From the NCBI GenBank assembly GCA_012932865.1, contig SAXG01000025.1, positions 558,001-622,000 of the forward strand: a DNA stretch of 64,000 nt. The letters are read 5' to 3'. A model generated the notes under the pieces. The model saw only the letters and a program-made list of their open reading frames with translations. It made no database searches and was not told the origin of the DNA. The position numbers and the translations under genes were made by a program. Of the stretch, positions 34,190 through 46,299 are shown one piece after another. Each line of letters opens with the position of its first letter. Position 1 is the stretch's first letter. The stretch comes from Amylostereum areolatum (Eukaryota; Basidiomycota; Agaricomycetes; Russulales; Stereaceae).

Positions 34190-36107
34190 ATGGACGTTCT
34201 CCCCTCTTTCTCTGCCGTCCCACAGGCTCACCCTGCTAAGCCCAAAGCACTCGGTACACCACCTGCCGCCAAGCGCGAGAAGTTCACGTTTGACGACGAG
34301 AAAGTCGTATTCTTGGTGTGTTGTACCAGTCTACGTGCATTTTGTTTATCTCATTGTGTCATGAAAGGTCGACGGGGTCTCGTATACTGTTCACAGCTAC
34401 TTCTTCGAGCGCGACTCGGCTTGGTTCCGTGCTCGCTTTGCCGAGCCTCACGCCGACCAGCTGCCCTCGGGCTGGGAGCTCCGCCACACCCTGCGCGGAA
34501 GGCCATTTTACGTTGATCACACCATGAAGAAAACAACGTGGACGCCACCTGCCGGAACCCGCTTCCAAGATCGTCTTCCCGTCAATCGTACGGTCGCCCT
34601 CGAGCACGTTTCGCCCAACGAGTTCGACGCGTTCCTTTCCATCCTGTATCCTTCGTAAGTCCGCCTGCCTATTACTGCATGTTACGCATCTGACCATTGG
34701 TTTACCTTCCTCAGCGACTTCGATGTCGGCGACATCACAACCCTGCAAGACTGGTCCGCCGTCCTTAAGCTGGCCACCATGTGGTCCTTCTATTCAATCC
34801 GCACGCTGGCCATCCGGAACCTCGACCCTCTCCTCGATCACCTCCCGTTCGAGCGTCTGCTCCTGGCACGCGCCCACGGCGTCGCCGAGTGGGTCCGCCC
34901 GGCCCTCGTTCAGCTCTGCGAACGTCCGGCGACCCTCCGTTCGGATGAGATCCGCAAGATGGATGCTGAAGACGTCGCGTTGGTCATCGAGGTCAAGGAC
35001 AACGTCAGGGCGACGACCAAGGGCGAGCTCGTCCCGGACATGATCGAGTTCGAAGTGACTAGGCTGTGTGCCCTCCTCGACGAGGCCGCCGTCGCCCGGG
35101 GTACTCCCCCGTCCGAGGAATGTCACCAAAGCTCTGAACAAGCGGAAGAGACATTGGACGTCCAGACAGAGCCCCCAAGGTCCCCCAAGATGTCAGATGT
35201 CGGGGAGCTGGAACGTCCCGTGACACCAACAGAGCAGGAAGACAACTTCGCCCCCAAGCAGGTCGATGAACTCGAAGAGCCTCTCCACACGAACGGGGCT
35301 ACACATTCCGTTGCTCCATCCACGCCCGTCGCAGCATCACCCGAGCCATCACCTGTGGTATCACAAGCCGAATTGCCTTCCCCAACGCCCGAGATCGAGG
35401 TCCTTCCCCTTACTCCCGAGGCTGTCGTGGATGTCGCCCTCCCTCCGGTCGAAGACGAGCACGCTGCCCCTATCCAAGAAAGTCTGCGGTCGTCAATTGT
35501 GGCCGAACCTGAGCCTTTCCAGGCTCCGCTGCTGGACCCTCCTTCCAAGGAGGTCGAACCAGTGATGGAAAAATCCTTTCTCTCCCACAATGGTGAAGCG
35601 ACGACCGAGGACTCGTCCTCTGTTAGCGCTCAGCCATCGACTCCTGCTCCCGCTGAGGCATCTCCTCTAGCCACGCCGGTTCGGTCAACCTCTCCTCCCC
35701 TCGCCGGTTCCGGCGTCACCCGTGAACCCTCTGCCTCTTCCACGCACACCCACCGCACTTCCATCTTCGATCGTTTCCTCAGCTCCGCCGCCGCAGCCGA
35801 GCCTCGTACCGGGTTGGGATCGTTTTTCAACGGCGGGAAGTTGGACACGCCTATGCTTGGCCGCCGCCGCTCGGGAACAGCATCGATTGCGAACCCTGTT
35901 GAGAAGTCTGACCTCAGCCCAGAGATGAAGCGCGTCAACGGCCAGGGAGCCGCGGGCGCAGTTGCACGTCCCTTGGCGGTAGAGAAGATGGCCAACGATG
36001 TGAGGTCGGACAGCGAGGATAGCGGGTTCGCCACCGCTACTTCTGCTGTCTCTCCCCCTTCCAAGAAGAAAAAGTCCAACAAGAAGAAGATGACGAGGAA
36101 GTTGTAA
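34190..36107 (+). CDS. BTB/POZ protein with an internal WW domain (best-preserved copy)
   Basis: Exons 34190-34315, 34368-34654, 34715-36107 (601 residues). A short N-terminus ends FTFDDEKVVFL; exon 2 starts VDGVSYTVHSYFFERDSAWF (BTB strand and first helices). Then an insert (about 67-118) holds a WW domain at 74-103: LPSGWELRHTLRGRPFYVDH, then TMKKTT-Trp100-TPP, with Trp78 and Trp100 22 apart, Tyr90, His93 and Pro103 in place. BTB resumes with ALEHVSPNEFDAFLSILYPS. Exon 3 gives a helical domain (WSAVLKLATMWSFYSIR, LDHLPFERLLLARAHGV, PALVQLCERPATL, EIRKMDAEDVALVIEV) and a disordered acidic/Pro/Ser tail ending KKKKSNKKKMTRKL. Inferred role: dimerising adaptor, possibly for a Cul3 ligase, recruiting Pro-rich ligands through the WW. 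An earlier in-frame start codon (34070, ATG reading MTQ) is possible. Confidence 0.88.
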
Positions 36108-36559
36108 GGAGGGGGCTAGATCAGTTTTGCGTACAATGCGGTTTGAAGGTGAGTCTAGAACTTATACGGTGTCTTTCATAGAGGCTAACAACTCGATGGT
36201 TTCGATAGTATCTTATTTGCATGAACTAGGACATTCAATCGTGCGTTGGTCTTGTCGGTGCATGTTGATAAACCCAGTTGTTCCTTGTGAGGTGTATCCG
36301 ATTTCTTGATCCTAGCTTACTATACCACACTAATATCGAGAGGGGGAGAAACGGTCTCAATCAGTCAATCATTTTACGCCTGACCATGAGAATATTTGTC
36401 TTCCATTTCGGTAAGAGACGCTGAAGGTGTATAAGGTTTTTATCGTTGGATCCGTTCTTCGCTCGCTCTCCTTCCCCGTCATCGTGGTCCCCACGTTCTG
36501 CACCAGGTTATTCTGGTCTCGCCAAGCTTCGAAGCTTGAAGCTTGAACCTCGGAGTTAT

Positions 36560-38095
36560 ATGCAAATGCCTCCCAACATCAGGCGCTGGACTCAGGGCCT
36601 CGAACAATCCCCTTTGCTGTCGTATAGCACTTTCAGCGACACCTCAACACCATCGTTTGAATCAGTCACAGACGATGATCTTTCACCACTTTCTGCGTCG
36701 TTCCCGGAGGCAAAAAGTATGTCAGAGTCGAGCATATTCGGCAAGATCTCGAGGGCAGACGCCTCATCAAAGCCAGCAGGTCCAGATGATGCGGTAATTA
36801 ATAGACGAAGGTGGTTCATGCCTTGCGACAAGCGCGTGTCCTTCCTCGTGCGTTCTCTCTTCATTTCGATCGACACGCCCTTTCTGACCTGTGTGACCCG
36901 CATTGGTGGCAGGTCGAAGACACGTTGTACGAAAACATACCAACCTACTTCTTCACACGAGACTCGCCGTGGTTTGCCACACGCATTGCCCAGGCGCTCG
37001 ATGCAGCCGCCGCGAATACTCCGAAAGATCAAGAGACCTCCTCGAGCACGGGCACGATCCGTCTTCCACTGGGGTGGGAGTTTAGACGACGCGCTGGAGA
37101 GCTGCCGTATTTTGTCGATCATAACGCAAAGAAGATATGAGCGCTCCCACCAGACCTTGCGGACGTTGGCGCCCCCGAGCCCAGGGTATACTTGGACGGA
37201 ATTACTGTGGATGAATTCGAGGACTTTCTGAAAATATTGTTTCCTCCGTACGTCGTCCTTGATCTGACTCTTCGACCCCACGCTGACGGGCTGCTTTTAG
37301 CGATTTCGGCGCCGACACCTTGACGGAGATCGAAGAATGGTCGGCAGTGCTCAAGCTCTCCACTATGTGGTCCTGGGCATCCATTCGCACCCTTTCCATC
37401 GTCGCCTGCACCATCTTCTTGAGACGCTTCCCTTTCGGCGCCTTCTCCTTGCCCGCAGGTACGGCGTGGACCACTGGGTCAGGCTAGCCCTCGTGGGTCT
37501 CTGCTCTCGCAAGGCGACCCTCCGTGCGGATGAGATACGCCAGATGGACGCCGAGGACATCGCGTTCATCATCGAAGTTAGGGAATCAGAGCCAGCCATC
37601 GACCTGCCTCTCGTAGGCAAGACCCTCACACCCGCATCATCATGTGGTCCCCGCACGGTATCCCCGTGCGACGACCCCAAAACAACCATTGAGACGACAG
37701 ACTCGGAGAGCCAAATAGGATGTGATCTCTTCACGATGCCTTCAAACCTTGGTTCTCAAACTCCACCCAGAGTCAAAGTCCCAAGGTCAAAGTCCTTTGA
37801 CGCATCTCGGAGATTTCCGCTTCAATCGGCGAATACAACACCGACTTCAAGTCAATGGCCCACGTCGACGTCGGTCCTACGTAGATCAACCTTCCCATAT
37901 GCAAGTGCATTGAGGAGGGAAAGCGTCACGAGTCCCCCACGCTGCGAAGCGGACGCAGAAGACTGGAGTTGCATGGCAGTGACAGTGGCGACGTCCCGCT
38001 CTGGAAGCAGTGTGGATCTCCACGATGAAGCTTTCGTTAACTCAAGTCACGTCGTGGATGGCAGAAAAGGGGGAGGGCATTTTCTCGTGGGATAG
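36560..38095 (+). pseudogene. BTB-WW paralogue with a stop in the WW insert and a 1-nt deletion
   Basis: Same three-exon plan as the 34.2-kb gene (36560-36847, 36913-37247, 37301-38095). BTB start VEDTLYENIPTYFFTRDSPW, WW-like LPLGWEFRRRAGELPYFVDH, then AKKI followed by TGA (37138-37140) at or next to the place of the second WW Trp, followed in frame by ALPPD and LDGITVDEFEDFLKILFPP. In exon 3 WSAVLKLSTMWSWASIRTLS is in one frame and HHLLETLPFRRLLLARRYGV in the next: one base is missing at 37400/37401 (ATC GTC GCC where ATC CGT CGC is expected). After that the frame is open to 38095 with RKATLRADEIRQMDAEDIAF. Two independent lesions argue for a pseudogene, although splice sites are intact and decay is recent. 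Confidence 0.82.
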
Positions 38096-38811
38096 ATTCT
38101 ACTGAACCTCGCAGAGAAGTAATAAACGTGTTCCCAGAGGATCTGGCCTTGGTCCGGGTCGAGGCGAAAGATACGATGTTTCTTGTGTGTTTATCTGGGA
38201 GGTCTTGATGGAGTGACTAGACATTTTCGCAACGGCTGCATCTATCATCGACCCATCTTAGATGTATTATACTATCTATCTTCATATGAGCTGACTTCAA
38301 TTCGCTGGTCGTAACTGCAAGCATGGTCACCGCAGACTCACCGGTCACCGGTCACCAGTGACCACACTTTTGAAGTTTGAACGGAGATTTCGGGGTTTGC
38401 CGGAGGCCACCACTGACTCGTTTGGGCCTCAGATTGTCCTTTACGCCATCTCGTGCTCTGACCTGGTCTGACCTCATCTCGAATCCAAGGATATCATTCA
38501 CATGCACTCGTTTATTCTGCAAGCTCCCGCCTTGATAATCGAGACGGTCGCTTCGTGCGTGCAACGCCCTTTGAAGTTTGAAAGGCATGCACTCTGGGCG
38601 TAGCCTCCATGTCGGTATGTTTTGTGGTGGCACAATGATCTTTATGCTCATCAGTGTTCGCCAGGCGTTGTGCCTCCTGAAACCTGGGGAGTATAATTAC
38701 CGCATGTACACTTCTCATACACTGCAATCCCCGCACCTGCACGCCGATAGCACGGATTATCATCTCTATCCACCTGCCATCTCCGTCGACGTTACTCTTG
38801 GGAATATCGCC
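38096..38811. other. intergenic between BTB copies
   Basis: No gene. Around 38325-38361 the words CACCGGTCAC / CACTGACC recur (ACTCACCGGTCACCGGTCAC), and AGTTTGAA with neighbours recurs at 38375 and 38570 in inverted arrangement. Confidence 0.4.
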
Positions 38812-40170
38812 ATGAGCGACCCTGGACGTACCGAAGCCCTAACGGAGGAGGCCCTCCGACCGTCCGGTTCAGAGCCGCTGTCCCCAACGTCATTCTCGAC
38901 TGCAGTTTCTGCCACTGTCGACACAAATCACTCGCTCTCTGAGCTCGAAGAAGACACCGTACAACAACCAGAAACTCTTGGACCCCTGTCAAACTCGTCA
39001 ACGTTACGCGATGCAAGGCGTCCGAGCTTGCAACAGAGGAAAGGAGCACAGGAGCAGTTTCACAGACACGAGAGATACTTTCTGAAAGGTGGAAGCGTCA
39101 TGTTCTGTGTGAGTGGCCATTTATCGTCCCATTTGATTGCTTTATCCAAGGCTTGAATGCAGGTCGAGAATACGCTGTTTTACGTCCATCGCTCTGATTT
39201 TGAACGTTCCCGGTGGTTCTCCAAGCGCTTCGAATTGGACTCGTATCGTACCGCCGGCGAAAGCTCCAACTGTCCGCACTGCGGCTCCGATCCGTATGAG
39301 TACTATGAGTTATCATGGGTCACCGTTAAAGAGTTTGAACATTTCCTATCGACCATCTACCCTCGGTGCGTCCTTTTTTGGCCTCCCTTCGATATACAAT
39401 GTACGACTGATCGACGTTGGTTTCAGAGAATTCCTCCGCCCAGACCTCACGACATGCGAAGAATGGTCATCCGTCCTAAGGCTCGCATATTTCTGGGAGT
39501 TTGACTCTCTCCGCCGCTTTGCAACCGAGAGGTTAGATGCACTCGTGACACCCTTCGAACGGCTTGACCTCGCGCGTTCCTATAAGGTGAAAGGCTGGGT
39601 ACTTCCCGCGCTCGTATCTTTATGCAAGCGTACCGCGCCTCTGAGAGCAGTGGAGATTTCGAAGATGAAGCCCTACGACATTCAAGTGGTCACAACCGTG
39701 CGGGAGTCCGTTGGACGAGGTGCGTCAGGCGAGGAAGGGCGTGACGAGGAGGTGGACGAAATGCTGGAGACGTTGCTCGCACAAGAATCGGGGATGATTT
39801 TGCCTCCCGCACTAGAGTACTTCTCGTGGTATAACCGGTCAAGGTGCCCGTTTATATTCAAGAAACGCATGGATTCAAGTCACGACAATCGTCCGCCTTC
39901 GCACCACGCTCAAACTACCTTGTCGTTCGATACTGATTTGAAAGAGTCATCCCCAACACCCTTACGGCGAAAGAACAGCGATGAAGGATCATCATCGGGC
40001 AGGTAAGATGCCACACCTCTTAAACGCGTGCTGTATTCTTACGTTCATATAACAGGAGTGAATATATGCCATCTTTCCAAACGGGTTCTGTCCTTCACGG
40101 AGACGAGAGTTCTGTGTTGGAAAGTGACTCGGATAGAGAAGATGATCCTGACGAGACGATGTACTACTGA
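38812..40170 (+). CDS. BTB/POZ protein with a Cys-pair insert instead of WW
   Basis: Exons 38812-39108, 39163-39365, 39427-40002, 40056-40170 (396 residues). N-terminal Ser/Glu-rich tail, then RYFLKGGSVMFC; BTB core VENTLFYVHRSDFERSRWFS, KEFEHFLSTIYPR; C-terminal helices EEWSSVLRLAYFWEFDSLRR, ERLDALVTPFERLDLARSYK, PALVSLCKRTAPLRAVEISK. The insert is shorter than in the neighbours and reads SSNCPHCGSDPYEYYELSW: a CxxC pair but no WW. A fourth exon, missing in most paralogues, adds an acidic end (LESDSDREDDPDETMYY). It converges on the PP6-type gene, 140 bp apart. Confidence 0.87.
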
Positions 40171-40310
40171 CATCCTTTCCACTGTATTCCTCTTCATACG
40201 TTCTATTAATCATGCATGTCATTCCCCATATATGCTCCAGCCAGGCTCATACAGTAATGACACACTGTCTACACATAACCTGCAAGTCCTGCCTTTAATC
40301 TCACAGTCTA

Positions 40311-41628
40311 TCAGACAAAATATGGCATATTTCCCTACATCTTCTTGTCAGCAAAGAACAGGAAGCCCGAACCATGCGACTTACCATTCTCCTCCCTGTC
40401 TGCATAGCGGTATCGCGCTCGTTCTCTTCCGCGGGTCCATACACCGTAAAAGTCCGCGCGCCGTCCTCGTGTATAGTCAAGATGGACGCCATATTCCCGC
40501 AGCGATAGCAATAGTTCGGCGCGGACCATACTGTGGCGAGCGCCTCGTCGAACATATACTTGTAACCCTCTTGCACAAGCTGGTGTGCCCGCGCGATGAG
40601 AGTCAAGGAGTTTACATGGTTGAACTGGTTAAACAGGGGTAGAATTAGCGACAACGGATGATGGAGAAGTGAAGGCATTACTTCTCGCGTGACAGTCCCT
40701 CCGAAGAGCCAACCAGCGCCGCGCGGGCTCACCGCCCATTTATCCACCTCGTCCGGGTCTGACCACATAAGATCTATGGGAATACGTCCAAGAATATAAG
40801 GAGAAGAAATGATTTTGGAATATAAGGTTGGAAACGTACCACAGAAAGCCCCTTCGTGTGGAATCTCCTGCGCACGGGAGAGGACGCGAATTTGGTCTAA
40901 TGTGCGTATATCGGGGGACAGGCCACCGTGCACACACAGGACTTGACCATCGATAATCTAAAATCTGTGTTAGGATCGCGGGACGATAACAAACGGAGAG
41001 GCGTACGGCGGCTAGGTTGAGGTAGTCGAAGACATTACAGCACGCCTTCCAAACTGCCGCACTCCCGTACTTTTGCTGACATTCATCTACGCGCGCACCG
41101 ATAAGCACCAATCATCCTTCAGAAGAGGAAGCTCACCATAGAATCCGTAGACCTGCGTGATTTGCCTGCTTTCATGATTCCCTCTCAGCAATGTCACCTT
41201 TTCTGGATACCTGTATTCACCCTTTAGCCCCCGCACCCCGACCACCCAAACGAGATTCCTCACCTCGCCTTAAGCGCTAGAAGCAATGAGACAGTTTCCA
41301 GACTGTAGTGGCCCCTGTCCACAAAGTCGCCCTGTCTCCCGATATCTCAGCCCGACGTGCGCCCGGGTTGCGTAGAGAAACACCTACGTGCCATGAAGAT
41401 GTAGCTTGTTTCCGGCACGGGCCCGCCTTTTCGCAGGAGCTCTATAAGATCCCAGAACTGTCCATGGATGTCCCCGCATATTGTCACAGGCGCGGAAACG
41501 GGCTGGATGTTGGACTCTTCCATGAGCAGCGTGCGCACGCGATTGCAGAGGGTTTTCATATCCGGTTCGGAGAGGTGTTCGCAGCGCATGAGTTGAGCTA
41601 TCCATTGATCAGGATCGTATTTGGTCAT
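40311..41628 (-). CDS. PP6/Sit4-type Ser/Thr phosphatase catalytic subunit, frame disturbed in exon 2
   Basis: PPP-family phosphatase closest by eye to PP6/Sit4 ([33 protein letters not shown]). Exons: 41628-41392, 41333-41264, 41210-41137, 41086-41007, 40957-40840, 40773-40682, 40624-40385, 40334-40311; about 310 residues. Metal-binding signatures GDIHG (52-56), GDFVDRG (80-86) and GNHES (112-116) are present, as are VHGGLSPDI and [11 protein letters not shown]. The C-terminus reads MPYFV where PP2A-like enzymes usually end in YFL. The first intron is GC-AG (donor GCACGT at 41391). In exon 2, [12 protein letters not shown] is followed by TA before GCG CTT AAG GC; two surplus bases (about 41278-41281) create TAG. 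Everything else is strongly conserved, so an assembly error or a very young lesion is likely. Confidence 0.87.
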
Positions 41629-42156
41629 GACGACGGAGAGGACGAGTGGTATATGGACGAGTATGGGTGGTTCGTAGGTGGTGGTGGGAGCTCTGCATTG
41701 CACTTTGAAGTCAGTGTGTGGGGGTCTCGTTGTCGAAGGGGATGACGTAATACAAATCACCGGCAGGGACAAGTGTCAAGCATCGACGCCTATCGACGCA
41801 AAGGTGAAGACAAGGTGAAGACATACTTTAGTTACTTGGAGATTCCCTCATAAAATATAGAACAATAGAGGAGTGTAAGGGTATGTACATGCACGTCCTG
41901 AGGGGAAGTGAACCTGACCGGCCTGACCAGTAGACCTATGGCTGTATGTACTTTTGGTGCACCTGCTAGTTCCTTGATGAATCACTGCTGCAGCACTGTT
42001 TGCGATGCGAGCCTGAAGATCATCTGAATTCCATCCGGGTCCCATCTAAGGTCCAAGGAAACGATCCGAAGTTCATCTTGAGAGCTACAAACATGATATA
42101 TACACAGGAGCAGAGTCAACATGATAAAAATACAGCATACGACTACACCTTCTGTA

Positions 42157-45100
42157 TTACAGGGTCAACCATCGGCGGTATAGTTTCGCTGCAAGCGGAG
42201 TTGCACCGGTGGTGACATATATTAGAGATAGATTGTAAGCTGCTTCCTTCGCCAGACCAATGTCCTGTGGTAGACGTTGGACATAGTTTCCTCTATAATA
42301 GATATGGAGATGCTTACGTCGGGATTCAACTTGGTCCTTTCTTCGGCCATTTGAAGCACAAGCTCGTAGTGCTTGACCGCAAGGGAGTGAAGACCTAACA
42401 GATGATGATATAAGGAAAGTGGGAAGAACAAGGACAGCGGCAGAGACGAACTCAGCTGCTGGAATGCGCGTCCAAAGTTGAACTCAATTTCGTCCTGACA
42501 AACTGAGTCGGGTTTTCGTAGCTCACGATACTTGGTAAGGAAAGCCATGGCCTAGGGGACATTTAGCCTGGGACAAAAAGGTGAGACCGAGCAAGGTACT
42601 TGAGTAATAAGATGGTGTCGATTGTCCGCCTGGCGCTGCATTGCTCTCCCCATGGATGCGATGGCGAGACATAAACAAATCATAGGGTCTTCGGGACAGT
42701 AATCGTAGGCATGTAGAAGATAGACTATGACAACAAACATTAGCGATAATCCCAACAATAAAGGGCGACAGAGATGCTCACAGATCGCGCTCTGGTAGCT
42801 CTTCGCACCAAGGGACAACTGTCCGTAGAGGGTTACGAGCACTGGGTTGTTTTTGGTTGGAAGGTTGGGAACCCCTGCGTCCTCCATGGGACCATAATCT
42901 CCATCTTCATCAGCATCTTCCGGGTCTTTACCCTTTCCCTTGTCCAGCGGAATAGCCCACCGTCTCCCTCCCGCGTTCCACTTCAACTTGTCCTTATTGT
43001 TGATTGCAGTGTCACTCATCTTGATCTCCCTGAAAAGTGCCTTCTGTAGGGTTGAAACAATGAAGGTGTCTGTGGCGCGGAAGCCACTGGCAAGCGATGC
43101 CGTCAGGAGACGCAAGGGTTCGTTGTTGAACTGGTTGCCAATGATGAACTTGCGACATTGCTCCAAGATCATGGGATGCTTTTTCACATGAGCAGCGCAT
43201 GCTGTGAAAAGATGAGATGGAACAGAAGAAACAGAAGAGGTGGACGGCCCTACCAATCAAGGCTAGTCGAATGGTATCCTGTTTCTCACCCTTCGATGCT
43301 TTGGAGGCAAGAAGGTGAAGAAGTACTTCTTCCGCCAAGTCATATTGACCTCGCTTGGTCAAGAGGAATGCATACTGACGAAGCTCTGTCAGAATCGGGA
43401 TCGGTGCCCACGTCTTGGGTATAACATTACCTGCATGAAAAGCCTCAGCCAGTCATCAAACGAAACACCCCTGAAGACAGTGACTTCTTCAGACTGTCCT
43501 GTCTCTTTCCTGGTGCGTTGAGCCACCCTGTCGTGTTCTATAACACATGTAAATCATCGATGCACAAAGAAAAAGAAACTAGCACACCAAGATTGAGATG
43601 AAGACGTGAAGCCATATCATCCTCGTTCTCTTCTGCAGCCGTCTGGCGCCGAGGTCTCGGGTCGGGGAACGTACGTCTCGTGGGGAACATACCTCGAAAT
43701 CCAGCCTAGATCGAATCAGTGATTGTTGCAGCTACCACAAGTATCGCGCACCTTCGAGGTCGTGAATAGATTCCTCGTGACTCTGAACGTCTCCACCAAT
43801 TTTTCCGCCTCTAGCATCCATTCTCGCTCGGCTTCTGCTTGACCAACGACGCCGACTGGTTCCATCATGAGCGGCCACAGCTCGCGCACGCGGCGATAGC
43901 CTGCCATAACTTCTTTCTCGCGCTGCTTTTCCAGCTCCAGCAGCTGAGCCGGGGTAAGCCGGTTTTGCGCCTTGCCCTTACCCTTGGCTTTTGACGTCTC
44001 CTCGAAAAGAGAGGTCGTTGTATGCTCGAGAGACTGAGAGGCTCCCGCTAACTCCCGTGGACGTCGTCTACGGGTATCAATGACTAGAAAAAGTAAGCAG
44101 GAGAGCCTCAGAGAGGGATAAGTTCTCACCTTGATACACCAGCTCCAATGCTTTGCGAGGCTCCCCTAGGACCTCGTAAATTTCAGCCAGGAGCATCTTT
44201 GTGTCATTGGAAGAAGGGTCCGCTGCAACAACTGTAACAGCCTTAGCCTCGAAAAGACGTGTGAAAACCTTCCTCTTACCACTCTCGTATACCTCTGCAG
44301 CGTCCTCCAAATCTCCTAACATATGGCAGCAACGTGCTACTTGGATGAGGACCTCAAGGCTGCTTGTCTGATGTCCATCAGTTTGCGCGTACGGCCGAGA
44401 CAAAGAAAGCTCACTCCAGCGTCACGCCCTAGCAGCTCGTATATTGGTTTCGCTTCCGCATATAACTCCCGCTCAAAATAGGCATCGGCGATCTCTGCAA
44501 ACAAAGGCGCATAGTCCACCACATCCTGCGATAAAACGATATTTGCATGCATCTAGGGATAGTGGCAAATATCAGATTAGGTGAACAGCACTGAACTATA
44601 CGGGAAGATTACCTGTCCCTCCTCTGTTTCGCGCATGCGGATCCTGGCGACGGCTAGTCGATGTCTTGCGTTCACGTCAAGGGGATACAGCCCCGGCGGC
44701 AACTCCCTCTCCTTCCCAACGGCCTGTGCCCTCCAGTCCTTCTCGTCGAACTCTCGATCGTCCTCACATGCGTCCCAGAATTTCTGTTCCTTCCGACCTT
44801 GTAGCCACCGGCACCCACTTCGGATAACGTGCACAGCCTTGTCATGTTCGCCCATTGAGTTATAAAGATCCGCGAGCACGAGGAGTTCCATGAGACCAAA
44901 CCCGCCTCCTGGGATTTCGGCGCCAGTGTTGGGGTCGAGGCCGTGCCCAAGAGGAAATGAAGAGGCGTAGTGATCAAACGACTTGTGAAAAAGCTCTGCA
45001 CACAGGGCGAAGTCAGAGAGTTCGATGAGGATGGGGCGGATCTCTTCTAAAACGGTGAGGTCGTGAGGGATACGTTTTAGAATCCCCAGAAGGGAATTGC

Positions 45101-46066
45101 GTGCCTTCACAGAAAGTCAGTCGTGAGCTAGAATGGGAGTGACGATACGTACGATACGATGCTCTCCGAGCTCTTTAGCCAGAGAGGCGCGGTCCCAAAG
45201 CGCGCTCACATTTTCAGGGTTGAGACTGACTACTTTTCCAAAGCAATAGAGTGCTTGTTGGTTGAAGCCCTTTTCTCTGCCAATACATCAACTTCCGCAT
45301 GCCAAGGAGAGGTTATATGTGCGCACACCTCGAGTCTCGTGCGAGATGCTCCCATTCTTCGGCGTCGTGATGAAGATGTGCGGCCATGATGCGTAGTTGA
45401 AGAGCCTTCTCTGGCTGTTCGAGGTCGACATAGCAATTGGCGAGAACAGACCAGGCCGAGGCAGCACGGGGCTCGATACGGATAACTTCCTGCATGATCC
45501 GCATGCATTCTTGCAAGTCATTGTCGACATACGCTTGGTTCCCTTCTCCGACGAGTGCTTTAACTTGTTGAGAAAGTTGAGGTCCCGCTTGTCGCCCTTT
45601 CTAGACCGCGGTTCGTCAATGGATCGGAATAAACGAGAATAATCGCGCACTCTTCCACGCTTGCGACCAACTCCGGAGGCAGCTCGCAGATCATTTCGAA
45701 ATTCGGCATCTTGCTCGTCAAGGTTGAAATCCCATTCCTTGTTCAACAACGATGCAGTGGACGTGGTGTCACCAATGCGTATGTTCTGCACCAAGCGGCT
45801 GTTTCATGGTTGGTTGATTGGTAGGAGTGAGGTATGGAGAAAGGCTTTGACGTACTTGAAGTCCCCTTCAATCTGCCCTTCTACTGTCGATCCTTGAGGG
45901 TGTCCACCTTCGGAGCGTTTTACACCGTCCTGATTGTTCTCGTCGCTGTCATATTCTTCTGCTTTACGGTTATTGAGTTTCGTTAGAAACACGATCCGAG
46001 GGTGCACGCACAACTGGAATAATCGTCCTCAAAATCGGATGAGTATTCTCCCTCTGATGAGGACAT
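42157..46066 (-). CDS. TFIIIC subunit, tau131/Sfc4-type TPR protein
   Basis: Transcription factor IIIC subunit that bridges promoter DNA binding and TFIIIB recruitment for RNA polymerase III. Spread over more than a dozen exons. N-terminal acidic segment (MSSSEGEYSSDFEDD, EEYDSDENNQ), TTSTASLLNKEWDFNLD, then TPR arrays: ECMRIMQEVIRIEPRAASAW with LANCYVDLEQPEKALQLRI; NSLLGILKRIPHDLTVLEEI; LMELLVLADLYNSMGEHDKA; EIADAYFERELYAEAKPIYE; QVARCCHMLGDLEDAAEVYE; AEIYEVLGEPRKALELVYQ. The C-terminal half has FRGVSFDDWLRLFMQYAFLL, RKFIIGNQFNNEPLRLL, QADNRHHLITQ, and ends AKEAAYNLSLIYVTTGATPL ... YRRWLTL, the recognisable family terminus. Roughly 1,000 residues. Start chosen at 46066 because the acidic first exon splices at a GTGCGT donor with a CTAAC branch site. 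Divergent from bL31m (233 bp). Confidence 0.88.
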
Positions 46067-46299
46067 GCGTGAGCATTAATGTTGGGGGAAGAGGAACAGG
46101 CAGTGCTAAATGGTCGAAAGCAAAAAACAGGACGCGCCGACGGCGGACGCGGTCAGACGCAAGTCACGTGAATTCATTTGCCGAAAACTTGGTCGGATTG
46201 AACGCCGACGGAACTGCTCTTCAAGCCAGACAAGCCTCTTCTTGCCAGACGTCAAACCGTTCCTTCCCTCGTCGCGCTTAGCGAGCTCCCTCTGAAACA

